Source of the DNA: Gigaspora margarita
Taxonomy: Eukaryota > Glomeromycota > Glomeromycetes > Diversisporales > Gigasporaceae
DNA: 64,000 nt
NCBI GenBank assembly: GCA_009809945.1
Contig: WTPW01000341.1
Location: forward strand, 186,001-250,000
Reading direction: 5' to 3'
Of the stretch, positions 35,600-46,928 are shown one piece after another (position 1 is the first letter of the stretch; every line of letters starts with the position of its first letter). Both the position numbers and the translations under genes were made by a program. The notes below the pieces were generated by a model. It did no database searches, was not told the origin of the DNA, and saw nothing but the letters and a program-made list of their open reading frames with translations.

Positions 35600-37860
35600 C
35601 TTAAATTACCGACTAAATGCAAATGAAATGATTTGTACGTAATGGTAAATAAGTATTTATGTTCTTGTTTTGTGAAGGTAAATTATTAAATTTTTTTATA
35701 CTCACTGACTAAATTAATATGATTTGTACGTAATGGTAAATTTGTATTAATGTTCTTGTTTTGCTGCTTTTATGTAGTAAAATTATTAATGTTCACTCAC
35801 TGAATGAAATGATTTGTACGTAATGGTAAATAAGTAATTATGTTCTTGTTTTGTGAACTTGTTTTGCTGTTTTTATGTAGTAAAATTATTAAATCTTTAT
35901 ACTCACTAACTAAATAATGCGAATGAAATTATTTGTACTTAATGGCAAAGAGTATTTATGTTCTTGTTTTGTGAAATTGTTTTGCTGTTATTATATAGTA
36001 AAATTACTAAATGTTCTTTATACTCACAGACTAAATTAATGCGAATGAAATGATTTGTACGTAACGGTAAATGAGAAATTATATTCTTGCTTTATGAACT
36101 TGTTTTGCTGTTTTTATGAAGTGAAATTATTAAATGTTATGCTCACCGACTAAATTAATGCGAATGAAATGATTTGTACGTAATGGTATATAAATATTTA
36201 TGTTCTTGTTTTGTGAACTGTTTTGCTGTTTTATGAAGTAAAATTATTAATGTTCTTTATACTCACAGACTAAATTTATGCGAATGAAAGATTTGCACGT
36301 AATGGTAAATAAGTATTTATGTTCTTTGTGTGAACTTGTTTTACTATTTTGATGTAGTAATATATTAAATGTTCTTTATACTCACGAGCTGAATGAAATA
36401 GTTAATGCGAATGAAATGATTTGTCATAATGGTAAATAAGTATTTATGTTCTTGTTTTATGAACTTGTTTTGCTGTTTTTATATAGTAAATTATTAAATG
36501 TTTTTTATACTAACCGACTAGATTAATGCGAATGAAATAATTTGTGCTAATGGTAAATGAGTATTTATGTTCTTGTTTTGTGAACTTGTTTTCCATTTTA
36601 ATGTAGTATAATTATCCAATGTTTTTATACTCACAAACTAAATTAATACAGATGAAATGATTTGTAGTAATGGTAAATAAGTATTTATGTTCTTGTTTTG
36701 CTGTTTTTATGTAGTAAAATTATTAAATATTCTTTATACTTACAGACTAAATTAATGTGAATGAAATGATTTATAGTAATGGTAAATATGAACTTGTTTT
36801 GCTGCATTTATGTAGTATAATTATTAAATGTTTTTTATACTAACGATCTAAATGAAATGATTAGTGCGGATGAAAGATTTGTACGTAATTGTAAATAAGT
36901 ATTTATGTGCTTGTTTTGTGAACTTGGTTTGCTGTTTTATGTAGCAAATTATTAAATGTTCTTTATACTAACCGACTAAATTAATGTGTATGAAATGATT
37001 TGTAAGTAAGTATTTATGTTGGTGTTTTGTGAAGTTGCATTACTGTCTTTATGTAGTAAAATCACTAAATGTTCATTATACTCACAGACTAAATTAATGC
37101 GAATGAAAGATTTGTATGTAATGACAGATAAGTATTTAAGTTTTTGTGAACTTTTTTGCTGTTTTTATGTAGTAAATTCACTAAATGTTTTTTATACTCA
37201 CTCACTGAATAAAATGATTTGTACGTAATGAAATAAGTTATGTTCTTGTTTTGTGAACTTGTTTTGTTGTTTTTATGTAGTAAAATTATTAAACATTTTT
37301 TATACTTACTCGCTGAATAAAATGATTAATGCAAAATGATTTGTACGTAATGGTAAATAAGTATTTATGTCTTGTTTTGGGAACTTGTTTTGCCGTTTTT
37401 ATGTAGTAAAAGTATAAAAATGTTCTTTATACTCACTTGCTGAATAAAATGATTAATGCGAATGAAATGATTTGTGCGTAAAATGATTAATGCGAATGAA
37501 ATGATTTGTGCGTAATGATAAATAAGTACTTATGTTCTTGTTTTTTGAACTTGTTTTGCTGTTTTTATGTAGCAAATTATTAAATGTACTTTATACTCAC
37601 TCGCTGAATGAAATGATTAATGCGAATGAAATGATTTGTACGTAATGTATTTATGTACTTGTTTTGTGAACTTTTGCTGTTTTTATGTAGTAAAATTATT
37701 AAATGTTCTTTATACTCACCGACTAAATTAATGTGAATTAAATGATTTGTGCATAATGTGAATAAGTATTTATGTTCTTGTTTTGTGAACTTGATTTGTT
37801 GTTTTTGTGTAGTAAAATATTAAATATTCTTTATACTTACGGGCTAAAATAATATAAACA
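35600..37860. repeat. About 19-copy minisatellite, 90-130-bp units
   Basis: The unit contains ACTCACYGACTAAATTAATG, CGAATGAAATGATTTGTACG, TAATGGTAAATAAGTATTTA, TGTTCTTGTTTTGTGAAC, TTGTTTTGCTGTTTTTATG and TAGTAAAATTATTAAATG. Starts of the CTCAC word fall near 35,702, 35,793, 35,901, 36,023, 36,142, 36,264, 36,381, 36,511, 36,632, 36,740, 36,840, 36,970, 37,080, 37,196, 37,305, 37,430, 37,597, 37,714 and 37,838. On the minus strand this reads TTTAG-NCN-GTGAGTATAAAG, a 3' splice-site-like then a 5' splice-site-like sequence. The array lies between the Sel1 and kinase exons. Confidence 0.85.
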
Positions 37861-37904
37861 ATAAATACATATTTATAAATGATAAATAAATCAATCATGC
37901 TTAC

Positions 37905-38403
37905 TCCCTGATAATTAAAATTGTGTAAGAAATCTTGTTTCAACAAACTACAAGCATTATAATAAAAATAAAAATTAACGTACTTTTCAATCCAATGATA
38001 ATATTTATCTTTATTTTTTTTAACGCCAATTCCGTAATAGTAACAAATGGCAGTTTTCCAAATTCCCATGGGACAACCGGCCTCAGCAGACTTCAGATAA
38101 TATGTAAACGCTTTATGCTTATCGATGTCGACTCCAATTCCTAAATGATAACAATAACCAACTTGGTACATTCCGTTAGAATTATACATGTCTGCCGATT
38201 TTTGATAATATATGAATGCCCTGTTTTCATTCTTTTCAACTCCTATTCCATATTCGTAACAATAACCAAGACAATTGATTCCTTCAGCATGCCCCATGTT
38301 AGCAGATTTTTCGAACTGAACGAATGCTTTATATTCATCCTTTTCAACATTAATTCCGTGAAGATAAAAATATCCTAATTCATATGTTTCATCAACACAT
38401 GGA
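37905..38403 (-). CDS. Sel1-repeat exon(s)
   Basis: Four Sel1-like repeats are read: ELGYFYLHGINVEKDEYKAF, CLGYCYEYGIGVEKNENRAF, QVGYCYHLGIGVDIDKHKAF and KTAICYYYGIGVKKNKDKYY. Sel1 units are about 36-residue TPR-like alpha hairpins used as protein-binding scaffolds. The frame is open upstream of the first Met at 38,297, back to an acceptor-like ACAAAG at 38,404, so the Met is not the true start. At the other end GGGA|GTAAGC is a good donor (37,904). If unspliced, the frame would stop at 37,770. The acceptor phase matches a donor at the end of the TPR exon (AA|T), so this may continue that gene. A short intron (GTACGT...TTGTAG, about 37,980) could remove the hydrophobic FYFYYNACS part. Confidence 0.75.
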
Positions 38404-38731
38404 CTTTGTAGTTATAAGCTAGTAATTTAACGGTTGTAACTAATTAGGATAAACGCTTAAATAAAAAGTATATTTTTAAGGATGCATAAATAAAATTTAC
38501 ACTCACTATCTAATTATTTAACAGATATATAATTGATTAGAGGGTAATTTGACAAAAAACATCAACTTTAATAAACGTTATGCACATACCGAAAATTGAT
38601 TGAGCAAAGTCTATTTATTTAGTTTATGCTCCATAATAAAATTAAAAAAAATTATTGCTTACTCCCTATTAATTCAGAATATATAATTAATTAGAGAATA
38701 TAAATACGCATAAAGCACAATAACTTTATAT

Positions 38732-40239
38732 TTACTTTTCAATGATTTTTGCCAAAAGTTTTGATGCCCATTCATCATTTGTCTCAATTTTCAGTAATTT
38801 GTTCACATAATTGCATGAATCTTTATATCTTTCCATTAGATAATAGGCTTCTGCTTGATATCTTAGTGCAAATTTGTCGTTTGGTTCAATATCAAGCAAT
38901 TTTGTTAGATCATTAATTGCATTTTTATATTTTCCCATGATAAAATTAAATTTTACTCAAAATTTAAGAGCAGTGTCTTGTTTGATTTCCAGTAAATTTT
39001 CTAGATCTTCAAGTGTATACGTGTTCGTCGCACTATTGCACATATTAAATGCATCGATCAATTTTTTTTTCAATAATTCGTCTATATCATCACTGGGTTC
39101 AATATCAAGCAATTTTGCTAGATCAATAATTGCCTCCTTCGTAAGATGGTAGGCTTCTCCCAGATATTTTAGTGCGAATTTGTTGTTTGGTTCAATAATA
39201 AGCAATTTTGTCTGATCGATAATTGCTTCACTATATCGTCCCGTTAAATGATAGGCTTCTCCTCGATATCTTCGTGCAAATTTGTTGTTTGGTTCAATAT
39301 CAATCAATTTTGTTAGATCAATAATTGCATCTTTATATCTTTCCATGATAAAATTAAATTTTACTCGAAATTTAAGAACAGAATCTTGTTTGATTTTCAG
39401 CGAAGTTTCTAAATCTTCCAGTGTATACGTATTCTTTGCATTATTGCACATATTAAATGCTTCGATCCATTTATTTTTCAATAATTCATCTATATCATCA
39501 CTGGGTTCAATACCAAAAAATTTTGTTAGATCAATTATTGCTTCTTTATATCTTCCCGTTATATGATAGGCATCTCCTCGATATTTTAGTGCAAATTTAC
39601 TGTTTTGTTCAATATCAAGCAATTTTGTTAGATCAACAATTGCATCTTCATATCTTTCCATGGTAAAATTAAATTTTACTCGAAATTTAAGCACAGTATC
39701 TTGTTTTATTTCCAGTGAATTTTCTAAATATTCAAGTATATATATATTTGTCACATTATTGCACATATTAAATGCTTCGATCACTTTTTTTGTCAATGAT
39801 TCATCTTTATCATCACTAGGATCAATACCAAGCAATTTTGCTAGATTGATAATTGCCTCTTTCGTTAGATGATAGGCTTTTCCTAGATATATTAGTGCAA
39901 ATTGGCTGTTTGGTTCAATATTAAGCAATTTTGTCAGATCAATAATTGCTTCCTTGTATCTCTCCATTAGATAATAGGCTTCTCCTCGATACCTTAGTGC
40001 AAATTTGTTGTTTGGTTCAATATCAAGCAATTTTGTTAAATCAATAATTGCATCTTCATAACTTCCCATGATAAAATTAAATTTTCCTCGAAATTTATGA
40101 GCAATAGTATCTTGTTTGATTTTCAACAAATTTTTTAAATCTTCAAGTGTGTATATATTTGTCGTATTAATGCACATATTAAATGCTTCGATCAACTTAT
40201 TTTTCAATAATTTATCACCCATATCATTACTAGTAGTCG
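38732..40239 (-). CDS. TPR-repeat exon with an in-frame premature stop
   Basis: Four long blocks, each beginning (I/L)(E/D)AFNMCNNATNTYTLEDLE, are each followed by one to three TPR-like hairpins of the form YKEAIIDLTKLLDIEPNNKF / ALRYRGEAYHL. TPR arrays are protein-interaction scaffolds. The blocks are also similar at DNA level, so the array grew by local duplication. Three earlier blocks read LKFRVKFNF or HKFRGKFNF. The fourth reads LKF-stop-VKFNF because CGA has become TGA at 38,957-38,959; the frame then continues unbroken to 38,732. A Met lies at 40,222. The frame also continues upstream to a possible acceptor (AAGATAG|CG, 40,240) that joins in phase to the SPRY exon ending at 40,311. A donor GAAAA|GTAAAT (38,735) could link it on to the Sel1 exon. 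Confidence 0.8.
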
Positions 40240-40310
40240 CTATCTTACAAAGAATTACAGTATTAAATTACAAATCAAACAAAAATGCGCTTTTAACTAT
40301 TCAGCATTAC

Positions 40311-41267
40311 CTGCAAATTTAAATTTTCTAATACCGAAATTAATCTCTAAAGAACCACCTTGTGACCTCGATCCAACACAAGGATACAAGGTTCCTTTTA
40401 AATTTCTGAATGCAATACCTTGAAATTTATGTTGTAAAATATTAAATTACTGTGATATGCGTGATATAATATAAAGCTATGCAATAACTACCTAGGTTTA
40501 TACCATTTTTAGTATAGAATACGGTGTTATTTGTAAAGTTTAAACAGCATCCAATGGCATCGCCAGTAGAAAACAACGGTCCATAAGGATTGCCATTTCC
40601 AGAGCAATAAAATAAATTTCCATCATCTCCGTAATAACCCCAGGAACCATCATAACATCCTATGAAAAACCATGAATAAATATATGTTCAATATGCCAAA
40701 TAACAATGTTTTAATTACCAGGCATTCCATTTAAGTTAACCGCCTTTTCGCAAAATCCAATTCCAATCCATCTTTTGGATAGAAGAATGTAAACAACTAT
40801 AAGCAAAATTTAACGAGTTTATGGAAAAACATATTAAACACACTTATTTTTTCCTTCGTCTATTATGTCAACTTCAAAATAAAACAACTTGCATTGCGAG
40901 GAAATTGGGTGATTTATCCGTATTGAACCTTCTTCACCACGTTTGCCTGAACCTATATATTTAAAGAAAAATTGTATTAATTCAGAAATAATAAATTATT
41001 TACCATGAAATCCTATATAAATGGTTTTACTAGCGATGGGCAAGTGCGCATGATTATGAACAAAATTTTTTATAACCAGCCTGTATTAGCATAAAGCAGA
41101 TAAAATTTCATGCGCATGGATTTATTCGCCTATCACTAAGTCTCACTAGGCCACACCTTCATAGTTTACTCTAAGCCCGCTCGAATCTACGCTCAAATAA
41201 GAAGATTTATCATCGAGATTCCAAACAGTTGTGAATTGCGTTAAGTGTTGGGTGAACTATTTTTAAA
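40311..41267 (-). CDS. SPRY-domain exons (probably disrupted)
   Basis: Five joined exons give a SPRY fold: 41,004-41,030 (TIYIGFH), 40,842-40,952 ([20 protein letters not shown]), 40,719-40,796 ([20 protein letters not shown]), 40,492-40,659 ([39 protein letters not shown]) and 40,311-40,418 ([19 protein letters not shown]). Introns are 48-73 bp GT-AG with matching phases. An upstream fragment near 41,150-41,267 ([20 protein letters not shown]) belongs in front, but a 108-bp MITE and a frame break separate it. No initiator Met is found. SPRY is a beta-sandwich protein-binding domain. Unspliced, the last exon would stop at 40,297. Splicing there (GCAG|GTAATG) leads in phase into the TPR exon. 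Confidence 0.8.
41031..41138. mobile_element. 108-bp hAT-like MITE in the SPRY gene
   Basis: The left end TAGCGATGGGCAAGTGCGCATGA and right end CATGCGCATG...CTATCACTA are partial inverses. They share the GCGCAT word with the 1.49-kb element in the kinase. The flanks GGTTTTAC and AGTCTCAC match 5/8, and all three differences are transitions, consistent with a decayed TSD. Confidence 0.55.
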
Positions 41268-41639
41268 TTTTAATATAAAATTCTGACTATTTTATTTATA
41301 ATGTTCAGGAAATTTTTATTACGAAACCTTATTTACAATTTGTAATGTGAGTTTTCTGATTTCAACGGTTAGATAAATACATTTAAAGCTCAGGTGTTAA
41401 AATTTATAATTCAACTTAAAAAGATGAATTAAACAATAAAAGGGATTAGCTATATATTGCAAAATTTTAATAAAGCTTGGTTGTAATCTTAAAAATTTTA
41501 ATGTCGATAGTAACACGTTTTTATTCACGCTATCATTAGCCTTTACGAGTTTCACAAATACAAGCTACAGTATCATTAATCCTTTTAAAGGACTTTGCAA
41601 CACATTAAACACAAATACAGTATTTGGTCCGAAATTAAA

Positions 41640-41710
41640 AAGATCGGCTAAGCGATTTTTCGACCCCTCTGTCGGGTTTTTTCTAAAACCGGCTAGCCGA
41701 TTTTATAAGT
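41640..41710. repeat. Small hairpin, ATCGGCTAAGCGATTTT
   Basis: AAGATCGGCTAAGCGATTTT and AAAACCGGCTAGCCGATTTT flank a GACCCCTCTGTCGGGTTTTT core. It may be a MITE remnant; function unknown. Confidence 0.35.
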
Positions 41711-42024
41711 GCGTACTGTGAAGGGCTCCCGCCTCATGTCTTTTTTTTTTTATTTGTTTACTTTATTGTAATATTCCATTTGTTTATATCGTTATAATAG
41801 TGTTATTCTTCCTATTTTTAGTCATAGTCGTTGAATCGACATAGGGTAGAAATGTGCCGCAGCGATTTGGTATGATTTCCGGTTTTTGTACCTGGCGACT
41901 GCGCGCGTTTTGGTCACATACCAGTTTTCACATCTTGCATTTTCTGTCATTGTTTGTTTATTCACTTTTTTTCGCCAAACAATGTGCACAATCAAGTTCT
42001 TGCACCTTGATATTCCGGTTATGC

Positions 42025-43001
42025 TAATGATGCTTGATGAAACTATTTTCGCACTGACGAAATTGTTTCGTCTATGGTTTCGTCTGACGAAACGACGAAT
42101 CTCTTGACGAAATAAATTTGACCAATAAAATATGAAATTGTAGTTGTCCATCTTTCAACAAGCTCTTCTATAACACATCTTGATATTCTGAATCTTAAAT
42201 TTAATCCAAACTTCTGTTATTTCTTATAAAGTTTCGTCGGTGATATCTCCGGGTGAGTAATGTAAATCCGGATAATTTCGGATAAAGATGTCAAATTAAT
42301 TTCCATTAACCAGTTTTCAATGACATCTGAAGGATAAATCACTTTTTTTAAATTTTCTTACATTTGTCATAAAATTTATGTTTCGTCATGAGTATCGTCA
42401 TTCGTCACGAGTTTCGTCATTCGTCATTCGTCAAATTGAAGTTGCCTGACGAAATGGTTTCGTCATCATATCCACCGATTTGATTTTTAGGGGGTCTTTT
42501 TTCGATAAACCATTACACAAACTTCTGCTATTAAGTGACGTGAAGAATAACAAACGAAACCTTTAAATAAAATAGTTTTTTTTGGCCTCTATATGAGATA
42601 AATATGCAATAAATATTCAAAGAACAGTTACGCCAAGCTGTAAAAGGAAGCACTATCACTAGTTGTTGAAACGTTCGGGTATTTTCGGGTAGTGAAGGAT
42701 TTGTTTGTCATTTGAACTATCGGTTGTATAATGGGTAAGGGTAAATTTGTAAGCAATTTTCAGAAAAACTGCCTTTTTAACTTACTCTCAGCTGCTAATT
42801 AAACATGTAGATATTAAAATATTCTATATATTTAATTATGGATTAAAAGTAAGTTTAAAAGACCATTGTTGTAAAGCTCACTTTGTAATAAATTTTAATA
42901 GCAAATAATTCTCAATCATGATTGGCTAATTTTGGGGTGAAACCAAATCAGTGGATATGTTCGTCTAAATGAAACTATTCGTCATTCGTCAGACATCATT
43001 A
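42025..43001. mobile_element. hAT-like element with TTTCGTC / GACGAAA repeats
   Basis: The ends are TAATGATGCTTGATGAA and TCGTCAGACATCATTA. The right flank GTTATGGC (43,002-43,009) matches the left flank GGTTATGC allowing a 1-base deletion. GACGAAA / TTTCGTCATTCGTC words are dense in 42,055-42,115, 42,380-42,465 and 42,960-42,990. Short open frames here are products of the repeats. Confidence 0.6.
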
Positions 43002-43129
43002 GTTATGGCACCATTGCATAACCAGTTCTTGTCCCAAGTTCGCCCCAGACACGAGGAGCCACTTCTGGTTTTTGAACCTAGACAGTGAAAGAATAGTGAT
43101 TCAATAGCATTAGTTAAAAAGAATGTGGG

Positions 43130-43370
43130 GGTGAGTCAATAGAAATCAAGCAAATTTTTTTTAGTACTTTTTTTTTAAAAGTTTAAATCAAGATAATTTA
43201 ACAAAAACTTGATCAAATTTAATAATTTTTTTTTTAAATTAATTTTAAAGGTTTATAAAATTAATTTAAAAAATTTTTATCAAATTTGATTAAATTTTTG
43301 TTAAGTTATTTCTGTTCAAAGTTTCAAAAATTTTATTATAAAAAATTTGCTTGATTTCTATTGACTCACC
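43130..43370. mobile_element. Palindromic MITE, GAGTCAATAGAAATCAAGC family, copy 2
   Basis: GGGTGAGTCAATAGAAATCA and TGATTTCTATTGACTCACCC bound it, flanked by ATGTG on both sides. It aligns with 19,628-19,870. Confidence 0.75.
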
Positions 43371-43686
43371 CATGTGTTTATTAAGTGAAAAAAGTATAAA
43401 AGACCCACCTTTTTGACAATAACTCAAGTGAGTTCTGAAAACCTTTGAAATAGGTATAGAAGTGTTGGCTCCAAAGAGTTTTCCTTTAACCCAAAATATT
43501 CGTAATAAATCATTTACTAGATTTACCCTTACTCAAGAATATTCATTATTTTAAGTCGAAGTCATTACATTAGTTGTAACCTGTAATTCGCGGGTTTGAA
43601 TACAGTTTCGTTAATAACCCAGTTAGATAATGAAAGATTGAATTACTAGTAATCACATTACTATAAATTGATTAAACCCTTGATTA

Positions 43687-44237
43687 CTATATATTGCCAA
43701 AAATAAGCTACCTCCTAAAATAAGCTACACCCTCTTTTGGTCAAGAAATGTAAAAACGTCTTTGACCCAAAAATAAGCTACCCCACGACCAATGAAAGTT
43801 GCTACATAATAAAGTCCAAATTTTACTAAGTAAATTAATTAAAGTCGCATAAAGAAACTTATTCAGAAGATCAAAATACATATAACCTAAAATTTACATC
43901 AAAATTGAAGAACTTTTTATTAATTGGATTTTAATTTTTATGTTCAATAAAGAGATTAAAATTTTATTAGCAAAATATATTCGTTGAATGTAAAAATTAC
44001 AAGTCAAATTATGAAAAGTACTTCTATTCTGATGAAACTTTCAGAATGGGTGTAGTTTTGTCTCCCAAATATGTTTACTTAAGCGAATAACAGATTTATA
44101 TAGTAGACTTTAGACTTTACTATGTAACAACTATTGACGATTGACCAAAAATCAATTTTATTTGAAAATAAGCTACCCTCAGATTTTTTGTATCCAAAAT
44201 CATCAAAAAAAGGTAGCTCATTTTTGAACACATACAG
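43687..44237. mobile_element. TA-flanked foldback, ATTGCCAAAAATAAGCTACC ends
   Basis: CTATATATTGCCAAAAATAAGCTACC is read at the left and the inverse GGTAGCTCATTTTTGAACAC at the right, with TA on both sides. Arms of the GCTACATAGTAAAGT family pair inside (GTTGCTACATAATAAAGTC near 43,799, GACTTTACTATGTAACAAC near 44,113). Related ends occur at 3,313 and 6,310. Confidence 0.65.
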
Positions 44238-44897
44238 TACCTGATTTAGCGAACAATTAGCAGTTAATCTATTCCATGTTCAATTAAAAATCCAATTTTG
44301 ACCCTGATCATGTGACAATCATTAACAATAATAATAATTGCAGTTGAACCTTTTAACCCTTGTACCCTAGAACAAACAAAAAGAATAAGATAAACAGAGT
44401 GGAATTAGAACTACAAACGAAGGATCTTCAGAAGAAACACAAGAAATACTTATCTTCGCCTTTGACCACGCAGCAGCAAGACCCTAAAGAACCATGAAAC
44501 CCAGATCATACCTCTTTCTGCCTGCCAGTTCGAGGACTATTTGAGGGTCTAGAGTTTTGAACACTTATTAGATATTGGTTTAGTTAGATAATAGTGGTTT
44601 AAATAATTAAAAGGCAAAGTGTGATGTAGTAGATAAAAGAAAATTGATGTGGACTAAGAGTCATGAGTAATGAGTATCTTAGGTTGTTAGATATAGGCCA
44701 CCCTGTAATTTTAAAATCTATTAAATGTCTCATCTAATGATATGGGCTGATGAAAAAATCATGGGCCATGTCAATCTAAAAAAGCTTGGGCAGATTGACT
44801 GAGCTGAGTTGAAAAAAACTTGAATAAATGCGGATAGTGAAGCAAGGGTATTAATTCATATAGAAATTTCTCATATTACATCTTTACATCTGATGTA
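44238..44897. other. Intergenic sequence
   Basis: No gene, RNA or repeat recognised. Confidence 0.4.
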
Positions 44898-44910
44898 ATA
44901 CTTGCTCTTG

Positions 44911-45653
44911 TTTTTTTTTATGTTTAGATAGCAGTTTTGCTTGCCATCGTGCCACTTTATTAATTGAAATGGTGCCCAAATACAGAAACAACCTATATAC
45001 ATAAATGAGGGTACAACTAGCCACACGTGCACTTTTGGTGCCTAATTTAAGTAGTCCACCCAAAGGTTCTACACTAGCTGCCATACCTGCAACCCGATAC
45101 AAATGTTGCCTATTCAAAACCCTCTGATCTATGTGAGCCTCCATTTTGGTTTTTTATCATGAGTAACAAACAGCCTTAGGGTTACTTTACCCTGCAAGCA
45201 AACTGTACCAGTTAGCAATCACATTCCATTTCGTAATGGCCCTGGATTTTCAGTAACTAACACATCTGCATTATACTGACACTTGCAGTTCAGTGCCACT
45301 CCGAACTGCTAGGTACCTCTCTTGTCTTTATAAGGTTCGTTCCAATCCTAGCACTGACCTTATTTATAGTAGTACTATCAGAGATTGTCAATCTACCTCC
45401 TTACTCAGGACTTCCCAAGCGGGTTTTCATTTTTCCAGTTCCTTGGATTTTTGGTATAATGACACCATTGTGCCTGTGAGCTCCCATTCAAAATGCTAGA
45501 ACCAAGGTTACAGGTATTTTTACCCAACTATTATGAGCCACAATTACCATAACACAGGTCTAATTTTCATTATCTTCATTAGTGGGATTTGAACCTTCAA
45601 CCTGCCACTTGGAGGGTGACAACCTAACTGCTTCTCTAGATTGCCATACTCTT
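44911..45653 (-). mobile_element. tRNA-headed SINE-like retroelement, 743 bp
   Basis: On the minus strand the head GGCAATCTAGAGAAGCAGTTAGG has a near-perfect B box (GGTTCAAATCCC) about 50 bp in. The body carries the CACGTGCACTTTTGGTGCCT block, and it ends in A-rich DNA (poly-T at 44,911-44,919). The perfect 13-bp TSD is ATACTTGCTCTTG (44,898-44,910 and 45,654-45,666). Confidence 0.85.
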
Positions 45654-45666
45654 ATACTTGCTCTTG

Positions 45667-46150
45667 TATTTTGTGTTGTATAAAATTTTTGTCAAACTTT
45701 CAAATTGCGATAATGATTCTGTAATTTATTTTCTCATAGCAATATTCGTCACTTAATTGCTCATCTTGATTCTATTCTATATATATAATAGATCTCAATT
45801 CTGAAGATTCAATTTCTAATTCTGTTTTTTATTCACTTGCCATTTATCTATAACAAGACAACAAGATAGAATAATACTCTTAATTGTTGATTTCCTAAAT
45901 TCACATTTTCTGTTTAATTATCTGATATCTACAAACTGTTTGAGCTAAACAAGAAATCGAATATCTCACAATTTTGAAAACGTCATATATAAGCTGTTTT
46001 TTTAGCTGTTTGATTTTCTAATTGGATTTTTGCCTCAAATTGTTTTATAATCATCATGTTTCATGCATAAACAATGAACTATTTAAATATTAGAATTGAT
46101 TGTATTTATATTTCTGAATCATGCCATATTAATTTTTTAAATAATTATCC
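45667..46150. other. Intergenic sequence
   Basis: No gene or element recognised. Confidence 0.4.
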
Positions 46151-46187
46151 ATAATAATAATAATAATATTAATAATAATAAGAAGTT

Positions 46188-46436
46188 TGCTATTTATCGC
46201 CAGTGGTGATCATCACCAATGTATATTTGTATCTTTAAATTTTGTCTATGAAATCACTTTTGAGGCTCTAACAAAAAAAATTACTCATAAAATTTTGGTA
46301 TAAACTATGCCACTGCCCTATCCCAGTTTTTACCCTAACCCTAATATTAATCGAATTTTAATTTTTATTTCGGCAAAAAAACTTATTATTAATTTTTGTT
46401 AATCACTGGTGATGATCACCACTGGCAATAAGTAGT
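46188..46436. mobile_element. MITE embedded in (AAT)n, CCAGTGGTGATCATCACC ends
   Basis: TATTTATCGCCAGTGGTGAT and ATCACCACTGGCAATAAGTA are inverse ends. AAT repeats lie on both outer sides (46,152-46,183 and 46,441-46,540). The interior has a CCCTAACCCTAAT tract. Confidence 0.65.
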
Positions 46437-46440
46437 AATT

Positions 46441-46443
46441 TTC

Positions 46444-46531
<88 letters not shown>

Positions 46532-46540
46532 TAATGGGAA
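46441..46540. repeat. (AAT)n microsatellite
   Basis: About 33 uninterrupted AAT units. Shorter tracts of the same motif lie at 46,760-46,772, 46,898-46,928, 47,876-47,904, 48,050-48,112 and 49,180-49,228. Confidence 0.95.
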
Positions 46541-46772
46541 TTGCATGGCCGGCAGGTGCCACCGTCAAATGAAGAAATCAGATGAATGTCAGAAGATTTC
46601 TTCAGGAGGGAATTCCTGCTGTGGCAGGTCACATTTAAGCACCTTAAAGGAAATCTGAATGGGCTTTTATATTAAATAGAAAACGTAGTAACACATTTTA
46701 AATGTATTAGTTATTTTAAAGTTTTTTAAGAAAATAAAGGCAGGACCGGCAAAAAAAAAATAATAATAATAA

Positions 46773-46897
46773 TTAATGGGAATTGCTATTTCCACTATGG
46801 TTACACAAGATTTTCTATTTTTAGAATTAATATAATATATTATAAAATTATATTCTAACTTTATCTTTAACTCTAACACTAATCCTAACCCTAAAAC
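46773..46897. repeat. Solo end of the TTAATGGGAATTGC foldback
   Basis: About 125 bp nearly identical to the left end of the complete element at 46,928-47,875, again between AAT tracts. Confidence 0.7.

Positions 46898-46927
<30 letters not shown>

Positions 46928-46928
<1 letters not shown>

Noticed and set aside
35600-37860. CRISPR-like array
   Set aside because: Units are long, direct and degenerate with no short identical repeats separating unique spacers; eukaryotic context.
38874-40322. Several plus-strand frames of 68-94 codons
   Set aside because: Shadows of the minus-strand TPR exon; they repeat because the TPR DNA repeats.
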